Positions 1-10,166 of a stretch of 64,000 bases of DNA are shown piece by piece. The stretch comes from Lachnospiraceae bacterium. Its GTDB lineage: Bacteria; Bacillota; Clostridia; Lachnospirales; Lachnospiraceae. The notes below the pieces were generated by a model. That model was not told where the DNA came from, did no database searches, and saw nothing but the letters and a program-made list of their open reading frames with translations. The DNA is taken from assembly GCA_910574195.1 (NCBI GenBank), contig CAJTBF010000001.1, positions 372,001 through 436,000 on the forward strand, given 5' to 3'. Both the position numbers and the translations under genes were made by a program. Position 1 is the first letter of the stretch; each line of letters starts with the position of its first letter.

Positions 1-51
1 CTACCTTTCCTTTGTTTTCCGTCTGTACGGGTATGCCGTTACCCAAAGAAA

Positions 52-85
52 TTCTACGAAACCGGAGCCTTCCGGTTTCGTAGAA
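52..85 (-). terminator. rho-independent terminator of the hrcA-grpE-dnaK operon
   Basis: A perfect 15-bp inverted repeat (52-66 with 71-85, loop 67-70) lies 60 bp after the dnaK stop codon. Read on the minus strand it is followed by TTTCTTT, so it fits a terminator of dnaK. No dnaJ is seen in the remaining 51 bases, and the strong hairpin suggests that dnaJ, if linked, has separate expression. Confidence 0.75.
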
Positions 86-145
86 CCATCCTTCCTCTTG
101 CCCGGCGTTTGCGCTTCACAGAGGAAACTCTGCTTTTTGCAGGCT

Positions 146-2759
<2,614 letters not shown>

Positions 2760-2771
2760 CGGCTCTGCCTC

Positions 2772-3818
2772 CTATTCTTTCGAATTTTTATGATTGATCG
2801 TATCCAATTCGCTTTGCAGCGTCTTCAACGTCTTCATCACATGCTCGTAATCCATCCGCTTGGGACCAATGATACCAATCGTTCCTTTCATTCCCTCGCC
2901 AAGATCATATGTGGCTGTCACCACACTGCAGTCCCGCATCGTCTTCACCGGCGCCTCGTCCCCGATATATACCTGAATTCCATGATTCTCTTCACTGGAT
3001 AGCGTCTCCGTTACCAGTTCCGCAAGCTGCTGCTTCTCTTCAAATGCATGAATGATTTCCTGTGCACTCTGCTTATCACTCAGCTCCGGATATTTGAAAA
3101 TGTTCGTCGCCCCGCTTGTATAAATCTCCATATCTTCTTCAATATGAATGATATCTGCCACCGCATCCAGTACGTCACTGATTACCTTACTGTGGCTTCC
3201 TGCCTGCTCTTTCAGCCTGGCAATCAATCCCAGGCTGATCTCCTCAATAGACATTCCGTTGAGCGTTGTATTCAAAAGCATATTCAGCTTCAGCAATGTC
3301 TCGTTACTTAAGGGTTCTTCCACGTCAATGATTTTATTCTTAATCACATTGCCGCCCATCACGATCACCGCTACCACCTGATCTGCGTCCACCTGGGAAA
3401 GCTGAATGAATTTCAATGTGTTACGCCGGTTTACCGGTGCGGAGACCATCGTCGCATAATTCGTATTGGCTGCCAGAACTTTCGCCGCCTGCTTCAGTAC
3501 CTTCTCTACCCGGTCTGTTTTCTCAAGCACCACGCTCTTAAGTTCCTCCAGCTCCTGTTCCTTCTCCTGCATCAGCATATCCACATACAACCGATAACCT
3601 TTGTCGGAGGGAATCCGCCCTGCCGAAGTATGAGGCTGGAATATGTATCCCAGATCCTCCAGATCCGCCATCTCATTCCGGATTGTCGCAGAGCTCAAAT
3701 TCAAATCCGTCGACTTGGAAAGTGTTCTGGAACCAACCGGCTCTCCGGTTTCCAGATAATTCTGGATGATAGCACGCAGTATCGTGTATTTTCTTGCATC
3801 CAACTCGATCCCTGCCAT
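2772..3818 (-). CDS. hrcA: heat-inducible transcription repressor HrcA
   Basis: HrcA binds CIRCE and represses class I heat-shock genes in Firmicutes; GroEL keeps it active. The roughly 348-aa product has an N-terminal winged helix (LDARKYTILRAIIQNYLETG, then GSRTLSKSTDLNLSSATIRN and MADLEDLGYIFQPHTSAGRI), typical of the family, and the C-terminal GAF-like region ending before GIIGPKRMDYEHVMKTLK. Two ATG codons lie in tandem (3821 and 3818). AGGAGG is only 3 bases from the first and 6 from the second, so the second is preferred. It is the first gene of the operon and is autoregulated through the CIRCE just upstream. Confidence 0.97.
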   Translation of the reverse strand: MAGIELDARKYTILRAIIQNYLETGEPVGSRTLSKSTDLNLSSATIRNEMADLEDLGYIFQPHTSAGRIPSDKGYRLYVDMLMQEKEQELEELKSVVLEKTDRVEKVLKQAAKVLAANTNYATMVSAPVNRRNTLKFIQLSQVDADQVVAVIVMGGNVIKNKIIDVEEPLSNETLLKLNMLLNTTLNGMSIEEISLGLIARLKEQAGSHSKVISDVLDAVADIIHIEEDMEIYTSGATNIFKYPELSDKQSAQEIIHAFEEKQQLAELVTETLSSEENHGIQVYIGDEAPVKTMRDCSVVTATYDLGEGMKGTIGIIGPKRMDYEHVMKTLKTLQSELDTINHKNSKE

Positions 3819-3854
3819 CATGTTCCTCCTTCCTGCACATTCCCGCTTTTTCTA

Positions 3855-3881
3855 TTAGCACTCTTTCGATTCGAGTGCTAA
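3855..3881. promoter_or_regulatory. CIRCE operator (HrcA binding site)
   Basis: A perfect 9-bp inverted repeat TTAGCACTC / GAGTGCTAA separated by 9 bases, matching the CIRCE consensus exactly. It begins about 16 bases downstream of the -10 box of the hrcA promoter, so HrcA bound here would cover the start region of the transcript. This directly links the operon to its own first gene product. Confidence 0.98.
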
Positions 3882-3896
3882 CATCTTACGTATATT

Positions 3897-3925
3897 AAGA
3901 TAGCACCTCGTTTTCTTTTTGTCAA
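3897..3925 (-). promoter_or_regulatory. sigma-A promoter of hrcA-grpE-dnaK
   Basis: On the minus strand TTGACA (3920-3925), 17-bp spacer, TATCTT (3897-3902). The CIRCE lies immediately downstream. A consensus -35 and ideal spacing make this a confident vegetative promoter. Confidence 0.85.
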
Positions 3926-3986
3926 CATACTTTATATATTTTTTATCAATTTTTCTTTTCCCTTTGGTTCTGCTTCTCTCCCCCTC

Positions 3987-4015
3987 TTGTCAAGATTGGA
4001 AAAATATTGTAATAT
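3987..4015 (+). promoter_or_regulatory. putative promoter of the CHR transporter operon
   Basis: TTGTCA (3987-3992), 17-bp spacer, TAATAT (4010-4015), pointing toward the two chromate-transporter genes. If used, the transcript has an untranslated leader of about 210 bases. Confidence 0.55.
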
Positions 4016-4031
4016 AAATTCCGAAAATCAT

Positions 4032-4118
4032 TATGCTTCATACATTGCTCAGATACGATGATACAACCCCCCTCATAATCTGAGAGCCAATGCAATAGCC
4101 AATGATAAAAGAAGCATA
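4032..4118 (+). promoter_or_regulatory. possible structured 5' leader of the CHR operon
   Basis: This part of the 348-bp gap between hrcA and the CHR genes holds nested complementary segments: TATGCTTC (4032-4039) with GAAGCATA (4111-4118), ATTGC (4044-4048) with GCAAT (4092-4096), and CTCAGAT (4048-4054) with ATCTGAG (4078-4084). They would fold as a long arm closed by an 8-bp stem. I do not recognise a known riboswitch. Short stems can occur by chance, so confidence is low. Confidence 0.35.
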
Positions 4119-4159
4119 GATGTAACTATTTGCCTACGGCCGAATAGTTACGCATAGAT
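4114..4159. repeat. 30-bp palindromic insertion flanked by 8-bp direct repeats
   Basis: A palindromic unit (4122-4151) has 9-bp ends GTAACTATT / AATAGTTAC around a 12-base GC-richer centre. It is flanked exactly by GCATAGAT (4114-4121) and GCATAGAT (4152-4159). The layout of terminal inverted repeats inside target-site-like duplications is that of a miniature mobile element. The ends (GTAAC...GTTAC) match those of the larger element at 12445-12601. Confidence 0.6.
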
Positions 4160-4229
4160 GGATATAAAATAAATAGAATATTAAGAAACAATATCGCAAT
4201 TCTATCCACTTTACAGGAGGTTCACGCAT

Positions 4230-4778
4230 ATGAACAAACTATGGGAATTATACACAACCTTTCTTAAGGTTGGCGGTCTGACCTTCGGCGGAGGTATGGC
4301 CATGCTGCCTATGTTGAAAAAGGAAGTCATCGAAAAAAAGAACTGGTCCACAGAGGAAGAACTTCTCGATATCTATGCCATCGGCCAGTGTACGCCGGGA
4401 ATCATTGCCGTCAACACTTCCACTTATATCGGGTACCAGCAAGCCAAAATTCCCGGCGCCATTTGCGGCACCCTTGGTATGGTCACTCCTTCCCTCCTCA
4501 TTATTTCGCTGATTGCCAGTATTTTAAACCGTTTTATTACGGAGCCGGTCGTAATGCACGCTTTGGCTGGCATTCGCGTCACGGTCTGCGCATTGATGCT
4601 GAGTACCGTCATCTCACTGGCTAAAGCCGGAATCAAAGACAAGCTGGGATGCCTTGTATTTCTTGCCGGGTTTCTTCTGGCGACCTTCTCCCCGATTCCC
4701 ACCATTGTACTGGTTGTCTGTGCCGCAGGAATCGGAATCTTTGTAAATAGAAACAGAAAGGAAACCCAAAAATTATGA
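4230..4778 (+). CDS. short-chain chromate transporter (CHR family), first subunit
   Basis: A 182-aa integral membrane protein of the CHR superfamily (TC 2.A.51). The N-terminal motif FLKVGGLTFGGGMAMLP and the following DIYAIGQCTPGIIAVNTSTYIGYQ are family hallmarks. Several hydrophobic helices follow. It has one CHR domain, about half the length of long-chain ChrA, and the next gene supplies a second one, so the two probably act as a heteromeric pair, as described for other short-chain CHR pairs. Transport of chromate or another oxyanion is known for the family but the substrate here is not shown. ATG with AGGAGG 9 bases upstream. It overlaps the next gene by four bases (ATGA). Confidence 0.9.
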   Translation: MNKLWELYTTFLKVGGLTFGGGMAMLPMLKKEVIEKKNWSTEEELLDIYAIGQCTPGIIAVNTSTYIGYQQAKIPGAICGTLGMVTPSLLIISLIASILNRFITEPVVMHALAGIRVTVCALMLSTVISLAKAGIKDKLGCLVFLAGFLLATFSPIPTIVLVVCAAGIGIFVNRNRKETQKL

Positions 4779-5329
4779 TCTATCTTACCTTGTTTATTGA
4801 ATTCTTTAAAATCGGACTGTTTTCCATCGGCGGCGGTATGGCAACCGTCCCCTTTCTGATGGAACTTGCCCAGAAATACCCCTGGTTTACGGCTTCCGAA
4901 CTTGCGGATATGATCGCCATCAGTGAAAGCACCCCCGGTCCCATCGGAATCAACATGGCCACTTACGCCGGATTCCATGCAGCCGGAATACCGGGCGCCA
5001 TACTGGCCACATTAAGTCTGGTGTCTCCTGCAATCATTATCATTGTCATAATTGCAAAATTTATGTCTGATTTCAGCGAAAACCATTATGTCCGTTCTGC
5101 ATTTTACGGAATCCGTCCCATGATCGCCGCTCTGATCGGATATGCCGTGTGGCACATTGCCGTCATCACGTTCGCGGATTTATCCGGTCCCACACCGGTT
5201 TTTCATTATTCTTCCATAGGAATCTGCATTGCGGTTTTTCTGCTTTTACAGTGGAAACCATTAAAAAAGCTCCACCCAATCCTCTGGATTGCCTGCGGAG
5301 CCATTCTTGGTATTCTGTTTCAATTATGA
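4775..5329 (+). CDS. short-chain chromate transporter (CHR family), second subunit
   Basis: A 184-aa partner of the preceding gene, translationally coupled through an ATGA overlap. It repeats the family pattern: FFKIGLFSIGGGMATVPFL near the N-terminus and ISESTPGPIGINMATYAG at about 50, then several membrane helices. The sequence differs enough from its neighbour to suggest an old duplication with antiparallel assembly rather than a recent copy. It ends convergently with a small minus-strand gene, overlapping it by six bases. Substrate is unproven. Confidence 0.9.
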   Translation: MIYLTLFIEFFKIGLFSIGGGMATVPFLMELAQKYPWFTASELADMIAISESTPGPIGINMATYAGFHAAGIPGAILATLSLVSPAIIIIVIIAKFMSDFSENHYVRSAFYGIRPMIAALIGYAVWHIAVITFADLSGPTPVFHYSSIGICIAVFLLLQWKPLKKLHPILWIACGAILGILFQL

Positions 5330-5467
5330 GGGGGAATCTTTTTCCTCCTCTTTTTTCATATCTTCCTTTTTCTTTCCTTTTCGGAGTTTTATCACTGCTC
5401 CGATGATCACCACCGCTGCCACTGCGTAGAATGCAATATCTGTTCCCATCTTAAATAATTCGTACAT
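5324..5467 (-). CDS. small single-span membrane protein (47 aa), function unknown
   Basis: A short open frame beginning MYELFKMGTDIAFYAV with one hydrophobic helix (about residues 10-27, AIAF to VIIGAVI-like composition) and a highly charged Lys/Glu tail (LRKGKKKEDMKKEEEKD) ending in SPS. It has an ATG with AGGAGG 8 bases upstream, which supports real translation. Topology should be N-out/C-in by the positive-inside rule. The gene is convergent with the CHR pair and its stop lies inside the last codons of the second CHR gene. I do not recognise a family. About 160 bp upstream (5468-5631) I see no other feature. Confidence 0.6.
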   Translation of the reverse strand: MYELFKMGTDIAFYAVAAVVIIGAVIKLRKGKKKEDMKKEEEKDSPS

Positions 5468-5631
5468 AAATTTATCCTCCTTCTCTTGCCTCTCAGCCCT
5501 CTTCTTGTCACTCGATCAAATAGGAATTACTACCATACCGGCACTCGCGGAACCTCCGCCACCGGCAGCTTTTCCGCATACTGTGCTTATTAAACTACTC
5601 AGGTTCAATAAAATACGACATACATAAAAGA

Positions 5632-6789
5632 TTATTCCAGCAAAAACTCTGCAAAAACGGCATTACTGATGTCTCTTCCCCGATCAGTGAGACGAACTTC
5701 CCGGTCCCCGATTTCCAAAAGCCCGTAACGTTCCATTCGTGCAAGCACTTCCCCATAGATCTGCTCTATGGTTCTGCCAAACGCCCGATAAAAATCCGGC
5801 TTTTTTATCCCTTCCGTCATCCGCAGCCCCAGAAACATAAATTCCTCCATCTCGTCCTTCACGGAAAGTAATGTTGTTTCCTCACATAAGTCCCTTCTGT
5901 TTTTGACTCTCTTTTGATATTCCCGGAGATCAGACACATGACAAAAACGCCGGTTCCCGATCAGGGAGGAAGCGCCCAGTCCAATACCCAGATAGTCTTT
6001 CCGCTTCCAATACCCCACATTATGTCTGCACTGATACCCTTCTTTCGCATAATTGGAAATCTCATACCGGGTATATCCATATGCACGCAGAATTCGTTCT
6101 GTTTCTTCATAAATCAGGCGATCCGTCTCTTCATCCGGCAATGTCGGTTCCCCATCCGGAATTTGTTTCCCTTCCCCGTATTTTTCATGAAAGGGAGTCC
6201 CCTTTTCCAGCATCAGACTATACGCGGACAAGTGCTCCGGCTGCAGGTTTGTCACCGTCTCCAAAGTCTGGCCCCAACTTTTTATTGTCTGCCCGGGGAT
6301 ACCGGAAATCAAATCTACATTTACATTCCGAAATCCCGCGCTGCGCACTTCGTCCCAGATCTCCAAAAACTGCCGGTAAGTGTGTATTCTACCCAGCATT
6401 CGTAATTCCGTATCCCGGACGGACTGCAGTCCGATGGAAAGCCTGTTGATTCCTGCCTCTTTCCACGCCTGTATCTTTTCCCTGGTTCCCGTCCCCGGAT
6501 TGACCTCCAACGTCACCTCTGCTTCCTGATCCACACAAAAACTTTCCCGCAGCGCACAAAAAACCGCCCTGATCTGCTCCGGTGTTAAAACAGAGGGGGT
6601 TCCTCCTCCCACAAAAATTGTACGGACATGATACGCCGCATAAGCCTGGCGGTATCCCCGGATCTCCCGGATCAGCGCGTCCACATAATCCTGTCTTTTG
6701 GACGGTTCTGCCGAAGCGGACAGAAAATCACAATATGCACATTTCTGCACGCAAAAAGGAATATGCACATACAGTTCCAATTCTTTCAC
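5632..6789 (-). CDS. hemW: HemW-type radical SAM heme chaperone (coproporphyrinogen oxidase-like)
   Basis: A radical SAM protein with the iron-sulfur motif CVQKCAYC after YVHIPF, the SAM-binding glycine stretch FVGGGTPS, and the HemW signature HNVGYW. HemW proteins were long called oxygen-independent coproporphyrinogen III oxidases but members with the CxxxCxxC spacing and HNxxYW act in heme delivery. The open frame reaches GTG at 6837, directly touching the lepA stop. GTG at 6789 has AAGGAG 7 bases upstream and gives the usual N-terminus (KELELYVHIPFC), so it is preferred (385 aa). It is co-transcribed after holA and lepA, a neighbourhood widely conserved in Firmicutes. Confidence 0.92.
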   Translation of the reverse strand: MKELELYVHIPFCVQKCAYCDFLSASAEPSKRQDYVDALIREIRGYRQAYAAYHVRTIFVGGGTPSVLTPEQIRAVFCALRESFCVDQEAEVTLEVNPGTGTREKIQAWKEAGINRLSIGLQSVRDTELRMLGRIHTYRQFLEIWDEVRSAGFRNVNVDLISGIPGQTIKSWGQTLETVTNLQPEHLSAYSLMLEKGTPFHEKYGEGKQIPDGEPTLPDEETDRLIYEETERILRAYGYTRYEISNYAKEGYQCRHNVGYWKRKDYLGIGLGASSLIGNRRFCHVSDLREYQKRVKNRRDLCEETTLLSVKDEMEEFMFLGLRMTEGIKKPDFYRAFGRTIEQIYGEVLARMERYGLLEIGDREVRLTDRGRDISNAVFAEFLLE

Positions 6790-6837
6790 CGTATCACTCC
6801 TTGTACTGCACCCATTCTGCTGCTTATTCACCGTCAC

Positions 6838-8652
6838 TCAATTCTCGTCCAGCTTCAGCACGCTCATAAAGGCTTTCTGTGGAATCTCCACATTCCCCAC
6901 CTGGCGCATCCTCTTTTTTCCTTCCTTCTGTTTCTCCAACAACTTCTTCTTTCGGGAGATATCGCCGCCGTAACATTTTGCCAATACATCCTTGCGCATG
7001 GCTTTTACCGTCTCCCGCGCAATGATCTTGCTGCCGATGGCTGCCTGAATCGGAACTTCAAAAAGCTGCCTGGGAATTTCGGTCTTTAACTTTTCACACA
7101 TCTTTCGCCCGCGTTCATAGGCGGTACCACTGTGCACAATGAAGGAAAGAGCGTCCACCTCTTCCTTATTAATCAGAATATCCAGCTTGACCAGTTCGGA
7201 CTGCTCATATCCAAGCAATTCATAATCAAACGACGCATACCCTCTGGAACGGGATTTCAACGCATCAAAGAAGTCATAGATAATCTCATTCAGCGGCAGA
7301 TGGTAATGCAGTACGGCGCGCTTTTCTTCGATATACTCCATCCCCTGGTATGCCCCTCTGCGCTCCTGACACAGATCCATAATGGCGCCGATAAATTCGG
7401 AAGTTACCATAATCTCCGCCTTTACCACCGGTTCTTCCATATACTCAATCTCCGCAGGGTCCGGCAGGTTGGTGGGATTCGTCAGATCCAGCACCTCTCC
7501 ATTCGTCTTATGCACTTTGTAGATTACACTGGGCGCAGTCGTCACCAGATCCAGGTTGTATTCCCGTTCCAGCCGCTCCTGCACAATCTCCAAATGCAGC
7601 AATCCCAGAAAACCGCAGCGGAATCCAAATCCCAGCGCAACCGATGTCTCCGGCTCAAACTGCAAAGCGGCGTCATTCAACTGCAATTTTTCCAGCGCGT
7701 CCCGCAAATCCGGATATTTGGCTCCATCCGCCGGATACATCCCACAATACACCATCGGATTCACTTTCTTATACCCCGGCAGCGGTGCGCTGCACGGCCG
7801 CTTCGCGTTGGTCACGGTATCTCCCACCCGGGTATCTTTTACATTCTTCAGGCTGGCCGTAATGTATCCCACCATTCCGGCGCTCAACTCTTCACAGGGA
7901 ATAAACTGGCCGGCGCCAAAATATCCCACCTCCACCACCTCCGCCGTGGCGCCGGTTGCCATCATCAGCATCGGTGTTCCTTTGCGAATGGTTCCTTCTT
8001 TGATTCTGCAAAATACAATCACTCCCCGATAGGAGTCATACACGGAGTCAAAGATCAGAGCCTGAAGCGGCGCCTCCGGATCTCCCTTTGGCGCCGGGAT
8101 CTGCCGTATAATCTGTTCCAGCACATCCTCCACATGCAATCCGGTTTTGGCCGAAATCAACGGCGCCTGTTCCGCATCAATTCCGATCACATCTTCGATC
8201 TCCTCTTTTACCCGCTCCGGCTCTGCACTGGGCAGATCAATCTTATTGATCACCGGCATCACGTCCAGATCATGATCCAATGCCAGATACACATTGGCCA
8301 ATGTCTGCGCTTCCACCCCCTGAGCCGCATCCACCACCAGAATCGCCCCGTCGCATGCCGCCAGGCTCCGGGACACTTCGTAATTAAAATCCACATGTCC
8401 GGGCGTATCAATCAGGTTGAAGATATACTCTTCCCCATCCTTTGCCTGATACACGATACGAACCGCCTGGGCCTTGATGGTAATTCCACGCTCTCTCTCC
8501 AGTTCCATATTATCCAGCACCTGGGACTGCATCTCCCTGCTGGTTAAGAGCCCCGTCTTTTCAATAATCCGGTCCGCTAAAGTAGATTTTCCGTGATCAA
8601 TATGAGCAATGATACAGAAATTACGTATCTTACTCTGGTCAATTCCCGCCAT
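6838..8652 (-). CDS. lepA: elongation factor 4 (LepA), ribosomal back-translocase GTPase
   Basis: Translational GTPase that remodels stalled ribosomes. The N-terminal G domain begins with [20 protein letters not shown] (P loop AHIDHGKS), followed by switch [10 protein letters not shown] and NKIDLP. The C-terminal region carries the LepA-specific Lys/Arg-rich tail ([20 protein letters not shown]), and the protein ends MSVLKLDEN. Two ATG codons are possible; the one at 8652 has GGAGG 8 bases upstream and gives the standard short N-terminus, while 8667 would add five residues. The start overlaps the end of holA by 14 bases, so the two are probably coupled. Confidence 0.97.
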   Translation of the reverse strand: MAGIDQSKIRNFCIIAHIDHGKSTLADRIIEKTGLLTSREMQSQVLDNMELERERGITIKAQAVRIVYQAKDGEEYIFNLIDTPGHVDFNYEVSRSLAACDGAILVVDAAQGVEAQTLANVYLALDHDLDVMPVINKIDLPSAEPERVKEEIEDVIGIDAEQAPLISAKTGLHVEDVLEQIIRQIPAPKGDPEAPLQALIFDSVYDSYRGVIVFCRIKEGTIRKGTPMLMMATGATAEVVEVGYFGAGQFIPCEELSAGMVGYITASLKNVKDTRVGDTVTNAKRPCSAPLPGYKKVNPMVYCGMYPADGAKYPDLRDALEKLQLNDAALQFEPETSVALGFGFRCGFLGLLHLEIVQERLEREYNLDLVTTAPSVIYKVHKTNGEVLDLTNPTNLPDPAEIEYMEEPVVKAEIMVTSEFIGAIMDLCQERRGAYQGMEYIEEKRAVLHYHLPLNEIIYDFFDALKSRSRGYASFDYELLGYEQSELVKLDILINKEEVDALSFIVHSGTAYERGRKMCEKLKTEIPRQLFEVPIQAAIGSKIIARETVKAMRKDVLAKCYGGDISRKKKLLEKQKEGKKRMRQVGNVEIPQKAFMSVLKLDEN

Positions 8653-9661
8653 TTCTTTTTCCTCCATCTATTTCTCCGCGTCTGAGAGAAGAATACTTCA
8701 CCAAAAACATCTCCACTGCCAGACGTTCCGCCAACTGTCCTGTCCGAATACTTTGCTGCATCTCTGCCGCGTCTTCCATGATATCACGTAGATCTTTGGT
8801 ATGGAAACGTTTTGACTGCTCCATATACTTCCCTGCCGCAAATGGATGCAGCCCTGCTTTGGAAGCAATTTCTTTTCGGTTATACCCCCGTTTCAAAAGT
8901 TGTTTCACTTCAAATAGAGTCCGATACTGCCGAATCATATGATACAGAATCCGCGTCGGTTTCTCTTCCAGCACAATTAACTCATCATACAGTTCCAACG
9001 CCTTTTTCTGCTTCTTCTCCGCCATCGCATCAATCATTTGATAAATATGGTTGGAAATCTGTGTGACACAGACCGCGTCAATATCTTCTTTTGTAATCAC
9101 ATCCCGCTCATATGCATAACAGAACAGCTTTTCCAGCTCTTTGTCGATATTTTCCATATCCGTTCCGACTTTATCCAAAAAATAAATAACCGCTGTCCCC
9201 GTGATCTGCTTTTTTTCCTTTTTTACCCTGCCGGCAATCCATTGCTTTAATACCGTTTCTTCCTGCGTCGCAAGCTCCACTGCACGTCCCTTCGTTTTCA
9301 CCGCCTTATACAGTTTACTTCGCTTATCTACCTCATCTTCTACAAAAAGAAAGCTGGTCGTCTCCGGCATCTCCTTGAGATAATCGGCCAATTCGGCTCC
9401 GCCGCTCTTAAAAAGACCGGAATTCTCCAACACAAGCAGACGGCGTTCGGCAAAAAAGGGCATGGTTTCCGCCAGATCAATTATTTCCCGAACCTCAATG
9501 CCTTTCCCTTCATAATAGGCATAATTCATGGTATCCCCTTCCGGAAGTATAGCCTCGGTCATGCGCTTTTTGTACTGCTTCTTCAGATATGCCTCTTCTC
9601 CAAACAAAAGATATACCTGCTTCAATTGTCTTGTCTCTATATCCTGATTTAAACTTTTCAT
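8639..9661 (-). CDS. holA: DNA polymerase III delta subunit
   Basis: The delta subunit opens the sliding clamp in the clamp-loader complex. The 340-aa product has the family pattern: [20 protein letters not shown] at the N-terminus, [13 protein letters not shown], and the helical C-terminal collar region with [19 protein letters not shown] and [10 protein letters not shown]. The ribosome binding site (AGAAGAGCT) is weak. In many Clostridia rpsT, gpr and spoIIP lie between holA and lepA; here holA overlaps lepA directly. It reads away from the tRNA gene. Confidence 0.95.
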   Translation of the reverse strand: MKSLNQDIETRQLKQVYLLFGEEAYLKKQYKKRMTEAILPEGDTMNYAYYEGKGIEVREIIDLAETMPFFAERRLLVLENSGLFKSGGAELADYLKEMPETTSFLFVEDEVDKRSKLYKAVKTKGRAVELATQEETVLKQWIAGRVKKEKKQITGTAVIYFLDKVGTDMENIDKELEKLFCYAYERDVITKEDIDAVCVTQISNHIYQMIDAMAEKKQKKALELYDELIVLEEKPTRILYHMIRQYRTLFEVKQLLKRGYNRKEIASKAGLHPFAAGKYMEQSKRFHTKDLRDIMEDAAEMQQSIRTGQLAERLAVEMFLVKYSSLRRGEIDGGKRNGGN

Positions 9662-9762
9662 AGCTCTTCTATTATATAAGAAAAACTCCTGTTTTGCAAA
9701 ACATTTAAATAGGCGCTTCTATATTTTTTTGAATTTCACTTGCATTTCCTTCTGTTCGGTAT

Positions 9763-9768
9763 TATAAT
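9763..9768 (+). promoter_or_regulatory. -10 box of the tRNA-Gly gene
   Basis: A consensus TATAAT ends 9 bases before the mature tRNA 5' end. The -35 position (TTGCAT at 9740-9745, 17-bp spacer) matches consensus only in TTG. Confidence 0.5.
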
Positions 9769-9777
9769 GGGAAATGT

Positions 9778-9848
9778 GCAGATATAGTTCATTGGTAGAA
9801 TGCCAGCTTCCCAAGCTGGAGAGGCGGGTTCGATTCCCGTTATCTGCT
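9778..9848 (+). tRNA. tRNA-Gly (anticodon CCC)
   Basis: A 71-base cloverleaf: acceptor GCAGATA / TATCTGC with discriminator T, D arm GTTCATTGGTAGAAT, anticodon stem CCAGC / GCTGG around loop TTCCCAA (anticodon CCC at 9810-9812), and a T arm GCGGGTTCGATTCCCGT. The CCA end is not encoded. It reads GGG codons. It stands alone between divergent holA and the symporter gene, with no partner tRNA. Confidence 0.95.
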
Positions 9849-10166
9849 GTGTTCTAACTTTAATTATTATTGTGTGATATTAGCCGAAAAGGTAGTCAAC
9901 TCTTTGTTTGATTGCCTTTTTTGCTTTCTATATTAACGTTTCCCAAAACCCGAACAAGGGAATTTCACGCCCTAAAGCGCCCTAAAATAAGAACAACAAA
10001 AAGGAAGAGACAGTTCCATAAAGAACCCGGGCTTTTCCAAAGCCCGACTTCTACGGGAATGTCCCTTCCCTGCGTATCAGGAGCTAAAAATCGGTATTAA
10101 CCGACAGTTCGTTTACACTTTTGTGCTCGTACACTCCTCTGGTTTTCACTCTTTGATCCTGTCAGG
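9849..10166. other. 318-bp gap between tRNA-Gly and the symporter gene
   Basis: No convincing gene. It holds a 10-bp tandem repeat (CGCCCTAAAG at 9968-9977, CGCCCTAAAA at 9978-9987) and several small hairpins: CGGGCTTT / AAAGCCCG (10028-10046) and TCGGT / ACCGA (10091-10104). Such hairpin-rich gaps can be remnants of dispersed repeats. A 62-codon plus-strand frame here lacks a ribosome binding site. Confidence 0.5.
10028..10046 (-). terminator. possible terminator of the symporter gene
   Basis: An 8-bp perfect stem with a 3-base loop, about 120 bp after the symporter stop on the minus strand, followed by GGTTCTTTATGG. The T tract is short and the distance is long, so this is tentative. Confidence 0.35.

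Noticed and set aside
119-132. Small hairpin CAGAG GAAA CTCTG followed by CTTTTT
   Set aside because: Only five base pairs, on the plus strand where no gene ends. The 15-bp hairpin at 52-85 explains dnaK termination better.
5520-5590. Possible C-terminal coding fragment on the minus strand (AEKLPVAEVPRVPVW)
   Set aside because: It has no start codon or ribosome site and is only about 18 codons between stops; too short to support a gene remnant.
7132-8547. 471-codon plus-strand frame opposite lepA
   Set aside because: It mirrors the codon bias of lepA, and is rich in His/Arg/Gln without domains. LepA is certain on the other strand.
9912-10100. 62-codon plus-strand frame in the tRNA-symporter gap
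   Set aside because: No ribosome site, Arg/Lys/Pro-rich composition and overlap with hairpins and a tandem repeat.
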